Of a stretch of 64,000 bases of DNA, positions 53,656-61,030 are shown one piece after another. The stretch comes from Coriobacteriaceae bacterium (GTDB taxonomy: Bacteria; Actinomycetota; Coriobacteriia; Coriobacteriales; Atopobiaceae), in NCBI GenBank assembly GCA_004557505.1, contig SFGZ01000006.1, positions 77,047 to 141,046 on the forward strand, in the 5' to 3' direction. Numbering within the stretch: the stretch's first letter is position 1; every line of letters starts with the position of its first letter. The notes below the pieces were generated by a model. The model did no database searches. It saw nothing but the letters and a program-made list of their open reading frames with translations, and was not told the DNA's origin. Position numbers and translations under genes: made by a program.

Positions 53656-55248
53656 ATGGACGAGAAGATGTTCTGCTTCCAGTGCGAGCAGACCGCGGGC
53701 TGCACGGCATGCACCGGTGCGGCCGGCGTTTGCGGCAAGCCCTTTGACGTTGCGCTTGCTCAGGACGAGCTTACGGGCGCGCTGGTGGGCCTTGCCCGCA
53801 CCTGCCGCGATGCCGGCATGCGCGATGACGCAGTCGATCGCGTGGTCGAGGAGGGCCTGTTCGCATGCGTCACGAACGTCGACTTTGACCTCGACGCCAT
53901 CAACTCCGTGACCGAGCGCGTGAGGGCGCAGAAGGCCCGCATCGCCGCGTCCGCGGGCGCCACGGCTTCCGAGGACCTCCCCATGAGCCGCGTCTGGACC
54001 GCTGACGAGGACATCCGCTCGCTCAAGTCCCTCGTCCTCTTTGGCATCCGTGGCATGGCCGCCTACGCCTACCACGCCCGCATGCTCGGCGAGACCAGTG
54101 ACGAGGTTGGCGCGTTCTTCGTGCGCGCCCTCGCCGAGCTGGGCGACGACCTCGACGCCCCCGCGCTGCTCTCGCTCGCGCTGGGCGTGGGCGAGGCCAA
54201 CCTCACCTGCATGGCGCTTCTCGACGGCGCCAACACCGGTGCCTATGGCACGCCCGCCCCCACTGAGGTTCCCCTCACCGTCGAGCGCGGGCCATTCATC
54301 GTGATCACCGGTCACGACCTGCATGACCTTGAGCTCCTCCTCGAGCAGACCGACGGACGCGGCATCAACGTCTACACGCACGGCGAGATGCTGCCTGCGC
54401 ACGCCTATCCCTTGCTCAAGGCCCACCCGCAGCTCAAGGGCAACTTTGGCACCGCCTGGCAGAACCAGCAGCGCGAGTTCGACGGCATCCCCGCGCCCGT
54501 GCTCTTCACCACCAACTGCCTCATGCCGCCCCGCGCCTCCTACGCTGACCGCGTCTTTACCACCGAGCTGGTCGCATACCCGGGCATCCGTCACGTCGGC
54601 GCGTCCCCCAGTGGCGAGAAGGACTTCTCGGACGTGATCGATCGCGCCATCGAGTTGGGCGGCTATGCGGAGGACCAGCACTTCCACGGCATCAATGGCG
54701 GCTCCACCGTCACCACGGGCTTCTCGCACGGCGCGGTTCTCTCGGTTGCCGACAAGGTGGTCAGTGCCGTAAGGACCGGCGAGTTGAGGCACTTCTTCCT
54801 GGTTGGCGGCTGCGATGGTGCCAAGCCCGGCCGCAACTACTACACCGAGTTCGTGCGTCAGGCGCCCAAGGACTCCATCGTCCTCACGCTTGCGTGCGGC
54901 AAGTACCGCTTCAACGACCTTGACCTGGGCACCGTTGCCGGCCTCCCGCGCATCATGGACGTGGGCCAGTGCAACGACGCTTACGGCGCCATCCAGATTG
55001 CCGTGGCGCTCGCCAACGCCTTTGGCTGCGGCGTGAATGACCTGCCGCTCTCGTTCGTGCTCTCCTGGTACGAGCAGAAGGCCGTCTGCATCCTGCTTAC
55101 CCTGCTCCACCTGGGCATCAAGGGCATCAGGCTTGGGCCCACCCTCCCCGCCTTCGTGAGCCCCAACGTCCTCGACGTCCTTGTGCGCGAATACGGCATC
55201 GCCCCCGTCACGACGCCTGAAGAGGACCTCGCCACGCTTCTCGCATAG
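53656..55248 (+). CDS. hcp: hydroxylamine reductase / hybrid cluster protein
   Basis: A 530-residue Hcp. The N-terminal cysteines C7, C10, C19 and C26 hold the cubane cluster; an extra cysteine lies at 16. Later motifs include VITGHDLHDLELLLEQT, YTHGEMLPAHAYPLLK, LFTTNCLMPP and VGGCDGAKPGRNYYTEF, ligands of the hybrid cluster. It reduces hydroxylamine or nitric oxide and is tied to nitrosative stress. The ATG at 53656 has GAGGGGAGA. Control by the divergent Crp/Fnr regulator is likely. Confidence 0.95.
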   Translation: MDEKMFCFQCEQTAGCTACTGAAGVCGKPFDVALAQDELTGALVGLARTCRDAGMRDDAVDRVVEEGLFACVTNVDFDLDAINSVTERVRAQKARIAASAGATASEDLPMSRVWTADEDIRSLKSLVLFGIRGMAAYAYHARMLGETSDEVGAFFVRALAELGDDLDAPALLSLALGVGEANLTCMALLDGANTGAYGTPAPTEVPLTVERGPFIVITGHDLHDLELLLEQTDGRGINVYTHGEMLPAHAYPLLKAHPQLKGNFGTAWQNQQREFDGIPAPVLFTTNCLMPPRASYADRVFTTELVAYPGIRHVGASPSGEKDFSDVIDRAIELGGYAEDQHFHGINGGSTVTTGFSHGAVLSVADKVVSAVRTGELRHFFLVGGCDGAKPGRNYYTEFVRQAPKDSIVLTLACGKYRFNDLDLGTVAGLPRIMDVGQCNDAYGAIQIAVALANAFGCGVNDLPLSFVLSWYEQKAVCILLTLLHLGIKGIRLGPTLPAFVSPNVLDVLVREYGIAPVTTPEEDLATLLA

Positions 55249-55312
55249 GGGCCCGTGGCAGGGGTCGGTGGCGCCCGCCCACCTGGCGCATGGATGGAGA
55301 AGGAAGGGGCAA

Positions 55313-55336
55313 TGGGGCGGGGATTACCCCGCCCCA
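55313..55336. terminator. perfect hairpin between hcp and the prophage end
   Basis: TGGGGCGGGG and CCCCGCCCCA form a 10-bp perfect stem around ATTA. No T run on either side. It probably ends the hcp transcript and may also have terminated the original tRNA-Pro. Confidence 0.55.
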
Positions 55337-55348
55337 CCTGCGAATCTC

Positions 55349-55393
55349 TGGTCGGGGCGACTGGATTCGAACCAGCGACCCTCTGCTCCCAAA
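55349..55393 (-). other. attachment site: 3' fragment of tRNA-Pro (anticodon TGG)
   Basis: The minus strand has the last 45 nt of a tRNA-Pro: anticodon loop TTTGGGA, the 3' anticodon-stem half GCAGA, T-arm GCTGGTTCGAATCCAGT and acceptor end CGCCCCGACCA. The 5' half is missing and the sequence beyond 55393 is unrelated. This is what remains on one side when a phage integrates in the 3' end of a tRNA gene. The intact gene should lie at the far end of the element. Confidence 0.85.
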
Positions 55394-55471
55394 TCAAAGA
55401 ATGGCCCTGATACACCACACTCTACCTGTGCAAACGTCGCGACTATCCATCGCATGCGCCACACCGTACCA

Positions 55472-55518
55472 CATCAAATCACACGCGCTAGTGGTCTGTA
55501 GTGGTTAGATATTTGATG
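55472..55518. repeat. possible integrase arm-type sites
   Basis: TAGTGGT is repeated directly at 55489-55495 and 55499-55505, and CATCAAAT (55472-55479) is inverted as ATTTGATG (55511-55518). They lie between the tRNA fragment and the integrase gene, where arm-binding sites are expected. Confidence 0.4.
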
Positions 55519-56668
55519 CAAATCCCCCAGCAAGGCCGCGTGCCACGACGTCCTGCGCGCGGGCCAGCGTGCCAAGCTCCGGGTTGAGGTAGTGCCCCTC
55601 CAGGACCTGGGAGCCGGGGGAGCGCCCCTGGATGCGGTTGATGATCGTGGAGTCGAGCCCCGCTGCCTGTGCCATCGTGGCGTACGTGGCGCGCATCCGC
55701 CCGAGCGGGACGAACGGCAGGCCATCCAGGGGCGCCCCGGGGGCGAACAGCGCCTTCCAGCGCTTGGGGACGTAGCCGGGGCTGAGGCGGTGGCCGGTGG
55801 GCACCGGCCCGTCCGTGGAGTGCCGCACGCTCTGGCAGATGGGCCCGGAACCCGCGACCTCCCGGAGGGCGTCCGAGAACGGCGGCGCGAGGGGCACGCG
55901 CCTGTAGCGCCGGTCGTTCTTGGGCTCCTTCATCCCGTCGCGCATGGTGCAGGCGCCGGCGATGGTCACCACGGCCGCCCAATGCCCGCCGGGGGCCTCG
56001 GACCACGCCACGCCCTCCCAGTCGAGGGCCAGGGCCTCCGAGCGCGAGAGGCCGCCGCCTGCCATCACGAGCCACAGCGCGAAGAGCTGGGAGGAGCGGA
56101 AGGCGGGGCGGGACAGGGCCTCCGCCACCTCGGCGACGCCCCAGACCGGCAGGGGTGCGGTGGAGCGCCCGCGCGGCATGCGGAAGCGGTAGCCCTCCAT
56201 CGGGGACTCCGAGATCACGTGGTCGAACTTGGCCTGGGCCATGACGGCCCGGAGCGTCCGCACGTAGTTCGGCGCGCTCTGGGGCGGCAGGGAGGACACC
56301 CAGCGCGCTATGCGCGTGTTGGTTATCGAGCCCACGTCCAGGCCGCCGAGGTCCGGAGCTATGTGCGTGCGGTAGTTCGAGTCGTGGCTCGCCGCGTTGG
56401 CCCGCGTCGTGGTCGCGTGGCGCTCCGGGGAGAACCGCCCCCAGTAGTACTCGTCCAACGTCATCCGGTCGCCGAGCCACGGCTCAGCGCCCATCTCGCC
56501 GGCGAGCCTGGCTATCTCCATGCCGGCGTCCCTGGCGGTGCCGCGCACCGTGCGCCACACCCGGCGCTGCGCGCCGTCGGCCCTGTAGCCGCATGAGACC
56601 GCCACGCGCCACACGCCGGGGCGGACCTCCTCCTTGTGCCCGAGCGGGTTCCGGCCCTCCGTGCCCAT
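55505..56668 (-). CDS. int: tyrosine recombinase (phage integrase)
   Basis: A 387-residue integrase with an N-terminal arm-binding part, a core-binding SAM-like part (about 70-155) and a catalytic domain. R209 in LSRSEALALDW, K250, R326 in MRATYATMAQAAG and Y360 in LEGHYLNPE fit the catalytic set. The two usual histidines are replaced: the HxxR position is G323 and the second is R349 in QGRSPGS. The gene ends 112 bp from the tRNA fragment. It should catalyse insertion and excision of the prophage. Confidence 0.88.
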   Translation of the reverse strand: MGTEGRNPLGHKEEVRPGVWRVAVSCGYRADGAQRRVWRTVRGTARDAGMEIARLAGEMGAEPWLGDRMTLDEYYWGRFSPERHATTTRANAASHDSNYRTHIAPDLGGLDVGSITNTRIARWVSSLPPQSAPNYVRTLRAVMAQAKFDHVISESPMEGYRFRMPRGRSTAPLPVWGVAEVAEALSRPAFRSSQLFALWLVMAGGGLSRSEALALDWEGVAWSEAPGGHWAAVVTIAGACTMRDGMKEPKNDRRYRRVPLAPPFSDALREVAGSGPICQSVRHSTDGPVPTGHRLSPGYVPKRWKALFAPGAPLDGLPFVPLGRMRATYATMAQAAGLDSTIINRIQGRSPGSQVLEGHYLNPELGTLARAQDVVARGLAGGFASNI

Positions 56669-56978
56669 GCCTGACCTCCAATCGCGCGCACCGCCGTCAC
56701 GCGGGCGGCAGGGCCGCGCTGTGATCGTGCCGCCCGATGTCCGTTTGCTGCGACGTGAAAAACAGTGGGAAATTCAGGCGGCCTCCGCGCCGTCATCGAC
56801 TGCATGACCGCCCGCTGCTCCGCGCGCGCCCCGCCTGCCGCGCTGCTCGGGTGACGCAGGCCCCACGCCTGGTCCATTGACGGCCATCCGATATCTGGTA
56901 TACTTCCATTGGACCTAAAAGCGCCTGTCTGGCGTGAGTAGGGGCCACCAGGGGGCGGCAGCAATGCCGCCCACCTTG
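56669..56978. other. 310-bp gap between integrase and DUF3800 genes
   Basis: No gene is seen. It holds the integrase leader on the minus strand, a strong plus-strand promoter (56877-56904) and a hairpin GGGCGGCA/TGCCGCCC (56953-56972) close to the end of the DUF3800 gene. Confidence 0.5.
56877..56975 (+). ncRNA. possible short RNA with promoter and terminator hairpin
   Basis: TTGACG (56877-56882), 16 bp, then extended -10 TGGTATACT (TATACT at 56899-56904) is one of the best promoters in the window. It points at the 3' end of the opposing DUF3800 gene. A GGGCGGCA/TGCCGCCC hairpin ends about 60 nt after the predicted start. No coding frame is evident, so a small RNA is possible. Confidence 0.35.
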
Positions 56979-57749
56979 CTATCTGTAGACTATCCCGTAC
57001 TCGTTTGAAGAGCATGCCTGCGTGCATAGCACCGGCTTGAGGTAGTAGAAGTAGTTCCTCGCCTTGTTGCGGATGACCGTGGTGTTCGGGTCCACGGTCT
57101 GCTTCAGGAAGTAGGCATTCACGTCGCACAGCTGGATCGGCGGAGAGTACACGGAGTCCTTGTGCATGGGGTCCTCGATGACGTACCTGAGGTTCGAGCG
57201 GTAGGTGCCGGTCCCAAACGAGCTTGGAATCTGGTTCTCGTGCCTCATGTGCCTTACGAGCCTGCGGAGCTTCTCCTCGTCGGTCTTGTCCACGATGATG
57301 AAGCCCTTCTCCTCGCTGACGACTCCCCACGGGCTCGGGAAGTTCCCGTGCGAGATGGTGTTCTCGAAGCGCTGGATTATCGTCTCCCAGGCGGTGCTGA
57401 AGGGGTCGAACCCGAAGCCCTTTCCGCTCTTGTCAACGACGACGTTCAGCGAGCGGGCGTACCTGAAGCTCGCCTCGAACCTGATTACGTCCCTCAGCAT
57501 CAGCACGACCTGGGTTCTCGAGAGCCCTCCTCTCGCTCCAGCCCTCCTGCCGAGCAGGTTGCTGGCATGAAGCTCCTCGCCTCGGTCGAACCCGTATCTC
57601 CTCGCGAGGCCCTCCCTCATGTCGGCTATTGCCTGTAGGGTCTCCGTCCAGTTGCTCTCGTGGATCACGAGCCCGCTCAGACAGAAGTACCGCGACGCTT
57701 CGGGCCCCATGCCGACATCCCCGCTCTCGTCAACGTACATGAAGAACAT
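56979..57749 (-). CDS. DUF3800 domain protein (prophage accessory gene)
   Basis: A 256-residue protein. MYVDESGDVGMG is the DUF3800 opening with acidic residues of an RNase-H-like fold, FIIVDKTDEEK lies in the middle, and PIQLCDVNAYFLKQT matches the conserved C-terminal helix. The family is common in mobile elements and its function is unknown; a nuclease role is inferred from the fold. It starts 16 bp after the repressor gene, so it is probably expressed in the lysogen. Confidence 0.75.
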   Translation of the reverse strand: MFFMYVDESGDVGMGPEASRYFCLSGLVIHESNWTETLQAIADMREGLARRYGFDRGEELHASNLLGRRAGARGGLSRTQVVLMLRDVIRFEASFRYARSLNVVVDKSGKGFGFDPFSTAWETIIQRFENTISHGNFPSPWGVVSEEKGFIIVDKTDEEKLRRLVRHMRHENQIPSSFGTGTYRSNLRYVIEDPMHKDSVYSPPIQLCDVNAYFLKQTVDPNTTVIRNKARNYFYYLKPVLCTQACSSNEYGIVYR

Positions 57750-57765
57750 CGAGCACCAGCCCCTT

Positions 57766-58398
57766 CTACCTCACCACGTCCTCGTACGCCTGCCACCACA
57801 CGACCGTGCCCAGGACCTCGACGGGCGGGTCGCGCGGCCCCACCACGAGGTCCTCGTAGCCATCCTGCCAGGAGTCGGCCGAGAGCATCACCGTCCCGCC
57901 CGCCCCGGCCATGTAGACGTGGACGAAGCTCCCGTGCGCCTCGTCGCGCACCAGGACGGCGTCCCCGGTCCTCGGCTCCATGTCCGGGTCCACGCCCAGG
58001 GCCGCGTCCTCCGGGAACCGCCTGTCCATGCAGGAGCCGATGCCGTGGACCACGAAGAGCCCGGGGTGGCGCGCCGCAACGCCCTCGGGCACCTCCACCA
58101 CGGCGTCCGCGCCGGCCTCGTCGCCGTCGCCCATGCACGTGACGCCTATGGCCCTTATGGGAACCGTGGCGGAGGTTGCGCGCGATTCGACGCGCTCTGG
58201 GCCGTCCCCGTTCATGAGGTAGTAGGGGGTCGTGCCGAGGATATCCGCGAGTTGCGATAGCTTGTCGAGGCGGGGTTTTGATCGCCCTGACTCCCAGGCC
58301 CCCACGGCCCTGTTGGTGAGGCCCACCTTGTCTGCAAGCTGGGCCTGCGTGAGACCGGCACTCTCTCTCAATGCCCTGACTCTTGCGGAAAAGTCCAT
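57766..58398 (-). CDS. phage repressor, XRE helix-turn-helix plus S24-like domain
   Basis: A 210-residue CI/LexA-like repressor. Residues 10-55 are an XRE helix-turn-helix (LTQAQLADKVGLTNRAVGAW). The C-terminal S24-like part has S122 in GIGSCMDRRFP. The place of the catalytic lysine seems to hold H160 (GSFVHVYM), so self-cleavage may be lost. The ATG at 58398 has GGAGGTG. It is divergent from a cro-like gene and should hold the phage in lysogeny. Confidence 0.82.
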   Translation of the reverse strand: MDFSARVRALRESAGLTQAQLADKVGLTNRAVGAWESGRSKPRLDKLSQLADILGTTPYYLMNGDGPERVESRATSATVPIRAIGVTCMGDGDEAGADAVVEVPEGVAARHPGLFVVHGIGSCMDRRFPEDAALGVDPDMEPRTGDAVLVRDEAHGSFVHVYMAGAGGTVMLSADSWQDGYEDLVVGPRDPPVEVLGTVVWWQAYEDVVR

Positions 58399-58431
58399 GG
58401 ATAGCACCTCCATTTCCCTTGTTTTACAAAG

Positions 58432-58486
58432 AATAGGAAAAATAAATTACATAAACTAGAGAAATGTAATTGCGCTAAATAGGAAA
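58432..58486. promoter_or_regulatory. repressor/cro operator region
   Basis: This A/T-rich space between the divergent repressor and cro-like genes has AATAGGAAA twice in direct orientation (58432-58440 and 58478-58486) and the inverted pair ATTACAT (58446-58452) and ATGTAAT (58464-58470). These are candidate operators of the genetic switch. Confidence 0.55.
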
Positions 58487-58526
58487 TAAGACTAGACTTG
58501 TTAAAGCAAAGCAAGGAGGTGAACAC

Positions 58527-58742
58527 ATGAGGGGTCTGAGGGCCATACGGCAGGAGCGGGCATCGGAGGCTCGCAGGTACACGGCAAAGGCGACCGCCCA
58601 GGCAATGGGGGTGAGTGCCCCAACCTATAGGAAGTGGGAGGCGCACCCCGAGAACCTGACCATGGAGCAAGCCCGAAAGCTCGCCGAATATTTAGGGTGC
58701 CGTGTTGAAGACCTTTTTTATTTGCCGGGGAAGGGCAATTAA
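58527..58742 (+). CDS. Cro-like XRE-family DNA-binding protein
   Basis: A 71-residue protein with a helix-turn-helix (TAQAMGVSAPTYRKWEAHPE) and MEQARKLAEYLGCRVEDLFY, typical of small phage XRE proteins. It has a strong AAGGAGGTG. Divergent from the repressor, it probably acts as Cro and starts the early operon. Confidence 0.82.
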   Translation: MRGLRAIRQERASEARRYTAKATAQAMGVSAPTYRKWEAHPENLTMEQARKLAEYLGCRVEDLFYLPGKGN

Positions 58743-58825
58743 AGTTCCCATCGACCGCCGGCGCAAGAAGAAAGCCCCCGCGCATACGGGGCGCGAGGGC
58801 ACGGACACGGACTCGGGAGGTCCAA

Positions 58826-59611
58826 ATGTCACAGGAGATTGTACCGCAGGTTTTCGAGAGCCAGGAGTTCGGCACCATTCGCGCCATGCGTGGTGAGGAC
58901 GGCGAGCCGTGGTTCGTGGCAAAGGACGTTTCGGATATCCTCGGTTACCGTTCCGCGTCAGATTTGACGCGCCTGCTTGACGATGATGAGAAGGGTACGC
59001 AGCCGGTGCGTACCCCCGGCGGCGTGCAGGAGCTTAGCAAGATAAGCGAGAGCGGATTCTACAAGTCCGTTATGCAGCGCCGGGCGTCGTTCATAAACGA
59101 CGAGAAGCATCAAAAGGCCGTAAAGCGCTTCCAGCGCTGGGTGACCCACGAGGTGCTGCCCGCCATCCGCCGCGACGGGGCGTACGTGGCGAGCGACGGC
59201 ACGGAGGACGACTCGACGCTCATGGCGCGGGCGCTGAAGGCGGCGGACAGGGCGCTCAGGGAGCGCGACGCGCGCATAGCGGCGCTGGAGCCGAAGGCCG
59301 GCATGTTCGACTCGTGCATGGACGGAGGGCGCTGGTCGAGCGTTACGGAGGTGTCGAGGCTGCTCCACCAGTACGACCGCAGCATCACGCGGAGCAGGCT
59401 GTTCGACCTGATGACGCGCGACGGCATCATCACGCGCGACAAGCAGGCGTCCAAGGAGGGAATCGACCGGGGCTACGTCGTGAACTACCAGCCGCCCGCC
59501 TGCTTCAACCAGAAGACCGGAGAGGCCATGCGCCCGAAGCCCTACGCGAAGGTGACGAGCAGGGGCCTCGCGTGGATGCTGCGGCGCTACTGCGGCAGGG
59601 AGGTGGCGTGA
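58826..59611 (+). CDS. phage antirepressor, BRO-N plus KilAC-type domain
   Basis: A 261-residue protein. The BRO domain spans about 10-110 (WFVAKDVSDILGYRSASDLT; KRFQRWVTHEVLPAIRRDGA). A helical linker precedes a C-terminal part with WSSVTEVSRLLHQYDRSITR and VTSRGLAWMLRRY like KilAC. Antirepressors of this kind bind phage repressors and cause induction. It has GGAGG upstream and overlaps the next small gene by 1 bp. Confidence 0.82.
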   Translation: MSQEIVPQVFESQEFGTIRAMRGEDGEPWFVAKDVSDILGYRSASDLTRLLDDDEKGTQPVRTPGGVQELSKISESGFYKSVMQRRASFINDEKHQKAVKRFQRWVTHEVLPAIRRDGAYVASDGTEDDSTLMARALKAADRALRERDARIAALEPKAGMFDSCMDGGRWSSVTEVSRLLHQYDRSITRSRLFDLMTRDGIITRDKQASKEGIDRGYVVNYQPPACFNQKTGEAMRPKPYAKVTSRGLAWMLRRYCGREVA

Positions 59612-59697
59612 TGAGCGACTTCAAGAGGGGGCTTGCCATCGGGATAGCGGTGGGGCTGCTCCTGTGGGCCGTCAGATACCTAGCAGCCGCCTTATGA
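59611..59697 (+). CDS. 28-residue single-pass membrane protein
   Basis: Starts in the overlap TGATG with the antirepressor stop, with GGGAGG ahead. MSDFKRGLAIGIAVGLLLW continues into a membrane segment and ends AAAL. The function is unknown; small phage membrane proteins may act in superinfection exclusion or lysis. The ribosome site and coupled start favour a real gene. Confidence 0.5.
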   Translation: MSDFKRGLAIGIAVGLLLWAVRYLAAAL

Positions 59698-59961
59698 GGT
59701 CTGCGGCGAGTGTGAGCCATGGGTCGAGGACGCGCACCAGAAGCTCGCCGGCGATGACGCCGACGGCCCACCGCAGGACTGAGTCGGCGTTGTCGCGGGA
59801 CGGCAGAAGACGGCCTCTTGGCTTCATGTGCCTCGGTGTATGTCCGCCTGCGCTCCTCATGGCCAAGAGGCTGCGGCGGCGGTAACGGGCGCCAGTGCGG
59901 GAAATCAGGGTGCCCCCGGCCGATGCGACGGCCAGGGGCTGGGACATGGAAAGGAGTTCGC
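59698..59961 (+). other. 264-bp stretch with no supported gene
   Basis: Short frames exist on both strands but none has a clear ribosome site or family match. A GC hairpin (GGCC/GGCC arms near 59917-59937) lies just before the next gene. Confidence 0.4.
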
Positions 59962-60240
59962 ATGTCGGATGGGATTGTACAGCAGCGCAGGAGGCCGGAC
60001 CCGGTGGGGCCGGGCTGGCTCCCGTACGGCACGGCGGCGCGGTGCTACCTGCACGTGGCTCCGGAGCTGGTGCGCGGCGGCATAGAGCGCGGGGAGCTTC
60101 CCGCGTACGCCAAGCCATGCACCAGGCGCGACCCGGGCGAGCCGTCCGGGAGGCTCTACGTGAGCCTGGCGGACGTTGACGGGTGGGTGCGGGAGTGCTG
60201 GCCCGCGTACGAGCCGAAGGGGGCGCTGCTCCATGCGTAG
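59962..60240 (+). CDS. excisionase-like DNA-binding protein
   Basis: A 92-residue protein. YGTAARCYLHVAPELVRGGI with RGELPAYAKP and LYVSLADVDGWVRECW has the layout of MerR/excisionase-type helix-turn-helix proteins: helix, short wing, then a late conserved strand and helix. It could be Xis or an early regulator. Strong AAGGAG precedes the ATG. Confidence 0.65.
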   Translation: MSDGIVQQRRRPDPVGPGWLPYGTAARCYLHVAPELVRGGIERGELPAYAKPCTRRDPGEPSGRLYVSLADVDGWVRECWPAYEPKGALLHA

Positions 60241-60334
60241 GCGGCTCGGCATCACGCGCGACGACGTCCTGGACGCGCTCTCGCTTGGCGGTGCGCTGTG
60301 GGCGTTGGTGTTCCTCGCGGGACTTGTCGGATAG
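60233..60334 (+). CDS. 33-residue small membrane protein
   Basis: Starts 8 bp inside the end of the preceding gene. MRRRLGITRDDVLDALSLGG leads to a hydrophobic segment (ALWALVFLAGLVG). Basic N-terminus and overlap with both neighbours suggest a coupled small phage gene; the function is unknown. Confidence 0.45.
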   Translation: MRRRLGITRDDVLDALSLGGALWALVFLAGLVG

Positions 60335-60348
60335 AGGGGGTGGCAAAG

Positions 60349-60591
60349 GTGGTTGCGACAGAGGAGGTCCCGGACTTCTGCGGCGCGGGGCCCTGGCCGG
60401 ACGATGGCTTCGACCCAAGCGACAACACGCGCTACCGCACGTGCGTCCACGGCGCGGCGTGCCGGTGGGCGATGGACTGGGCCGACGACGACAGGGGTTA
60501 CCCGTCGCGCGAGTGGGAGTCCAACTGGGCGCTCACCGACGGCGGCGTGTGCGCCGGATGCACGCTCTACGAGCGGGAGGGGGGATGGTGA
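60349..60591 (+). CDS. small cysteine-rich phage protein
   Basis: About 80 residues. Five cysteines (DFCGAG, YRTCVHGAACRW, GGVCAGCTLYE) suggest a zinc-binding fold. The GTG at 60349 has AGGGGG eight bases before; the GTG at 60340 is an alternative. Its stop overlaps the RusA start as TGATG. Confidence 0.55.
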   Translation: MVATEEVPDFCGAGPWPDDGFDPSDNTRYRTCVHGAACRWAMDWADDDRGYPSREWESNWALTDGGVCAGCTLYEREGGW

Positions 60592-61028
60592 TGGACGTCA
60601 CGTTCTCGGTGCCGTTCGTGCGCGGCAAGGGCCGCGCGAGGTTCGTCCGGGCCACGGGCCGCGCGTACACGCCCACGGCCACGTCGGACGCCATGGCGCA
60701 GGTGCAGGCGGCCTTCCTGGGGACCGGCGCGCCGAAGGCCCCGGGGGGCGCGCCGGTGTCGGTGTCCATCAGGACCGAGCGGCGGCTCCCAAAGGGCCGC
60801 CCGGGGCGGGTGGGGGGCGAGCCGGACGTGGTCAGGCCGGACGCCGACAACGTGGCCAAGCTCGTCCTGGACGCCCTCAACGGCGTCGCGTGGGAGGACG
60901 ACGCGCAGGTGACGGCCCTCTCGGTGGTCAAGCGCGACCGCACCAGGCGGGATTGCGAGCGCACGGAGGTGCGCGTGACGTGGCGGGGGCGCGGCGAGGG
61001 GCCGCGCCAGACGGAGACGGAGGTGTGA
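60591..61028 (+). CDS. RusA-like Holliday-junction resolvase
   Basis: A 145-residue endonuclease. VVRPDADNVAKLVLDALNGV followed by AWEDDAQVTAL is the RusA signature with the acidic metal ligands D and DD. It should resolve Holliday junctions in phage DNA. The ATG at 60591 overlaps the preceding stop and has GAGGGGGG. Confidence 0.85.
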   Translation: MDVTFSVPFVRGKGRARFVRATGRAYTPTATSDAMAQVQAAFLGTGAPKAPGGAPVSVSIRTERRLPKGRPGRVGGEPDVVRPDADNVAKLVLDALNGVAWEDDAQVTALSVVKRDRTRRDCERTEVRVTWRGRGEGPRQTETEV

Positions 61029-61030
61029 GC

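Noticed and set aside
55349..55393. Complete tRNA-Pro gene
   Set aside because: Only the 3' half is present; the sequence beyond the anticodon loop cannot form the D-arm or acceptor stem.
59672..60418. Minus-strand open frame in the phage early region
   Set aside because: It lies opposite several rightward genes with good ribosome sites; only its last 50 residues look protein-like and it lacks a clear start.
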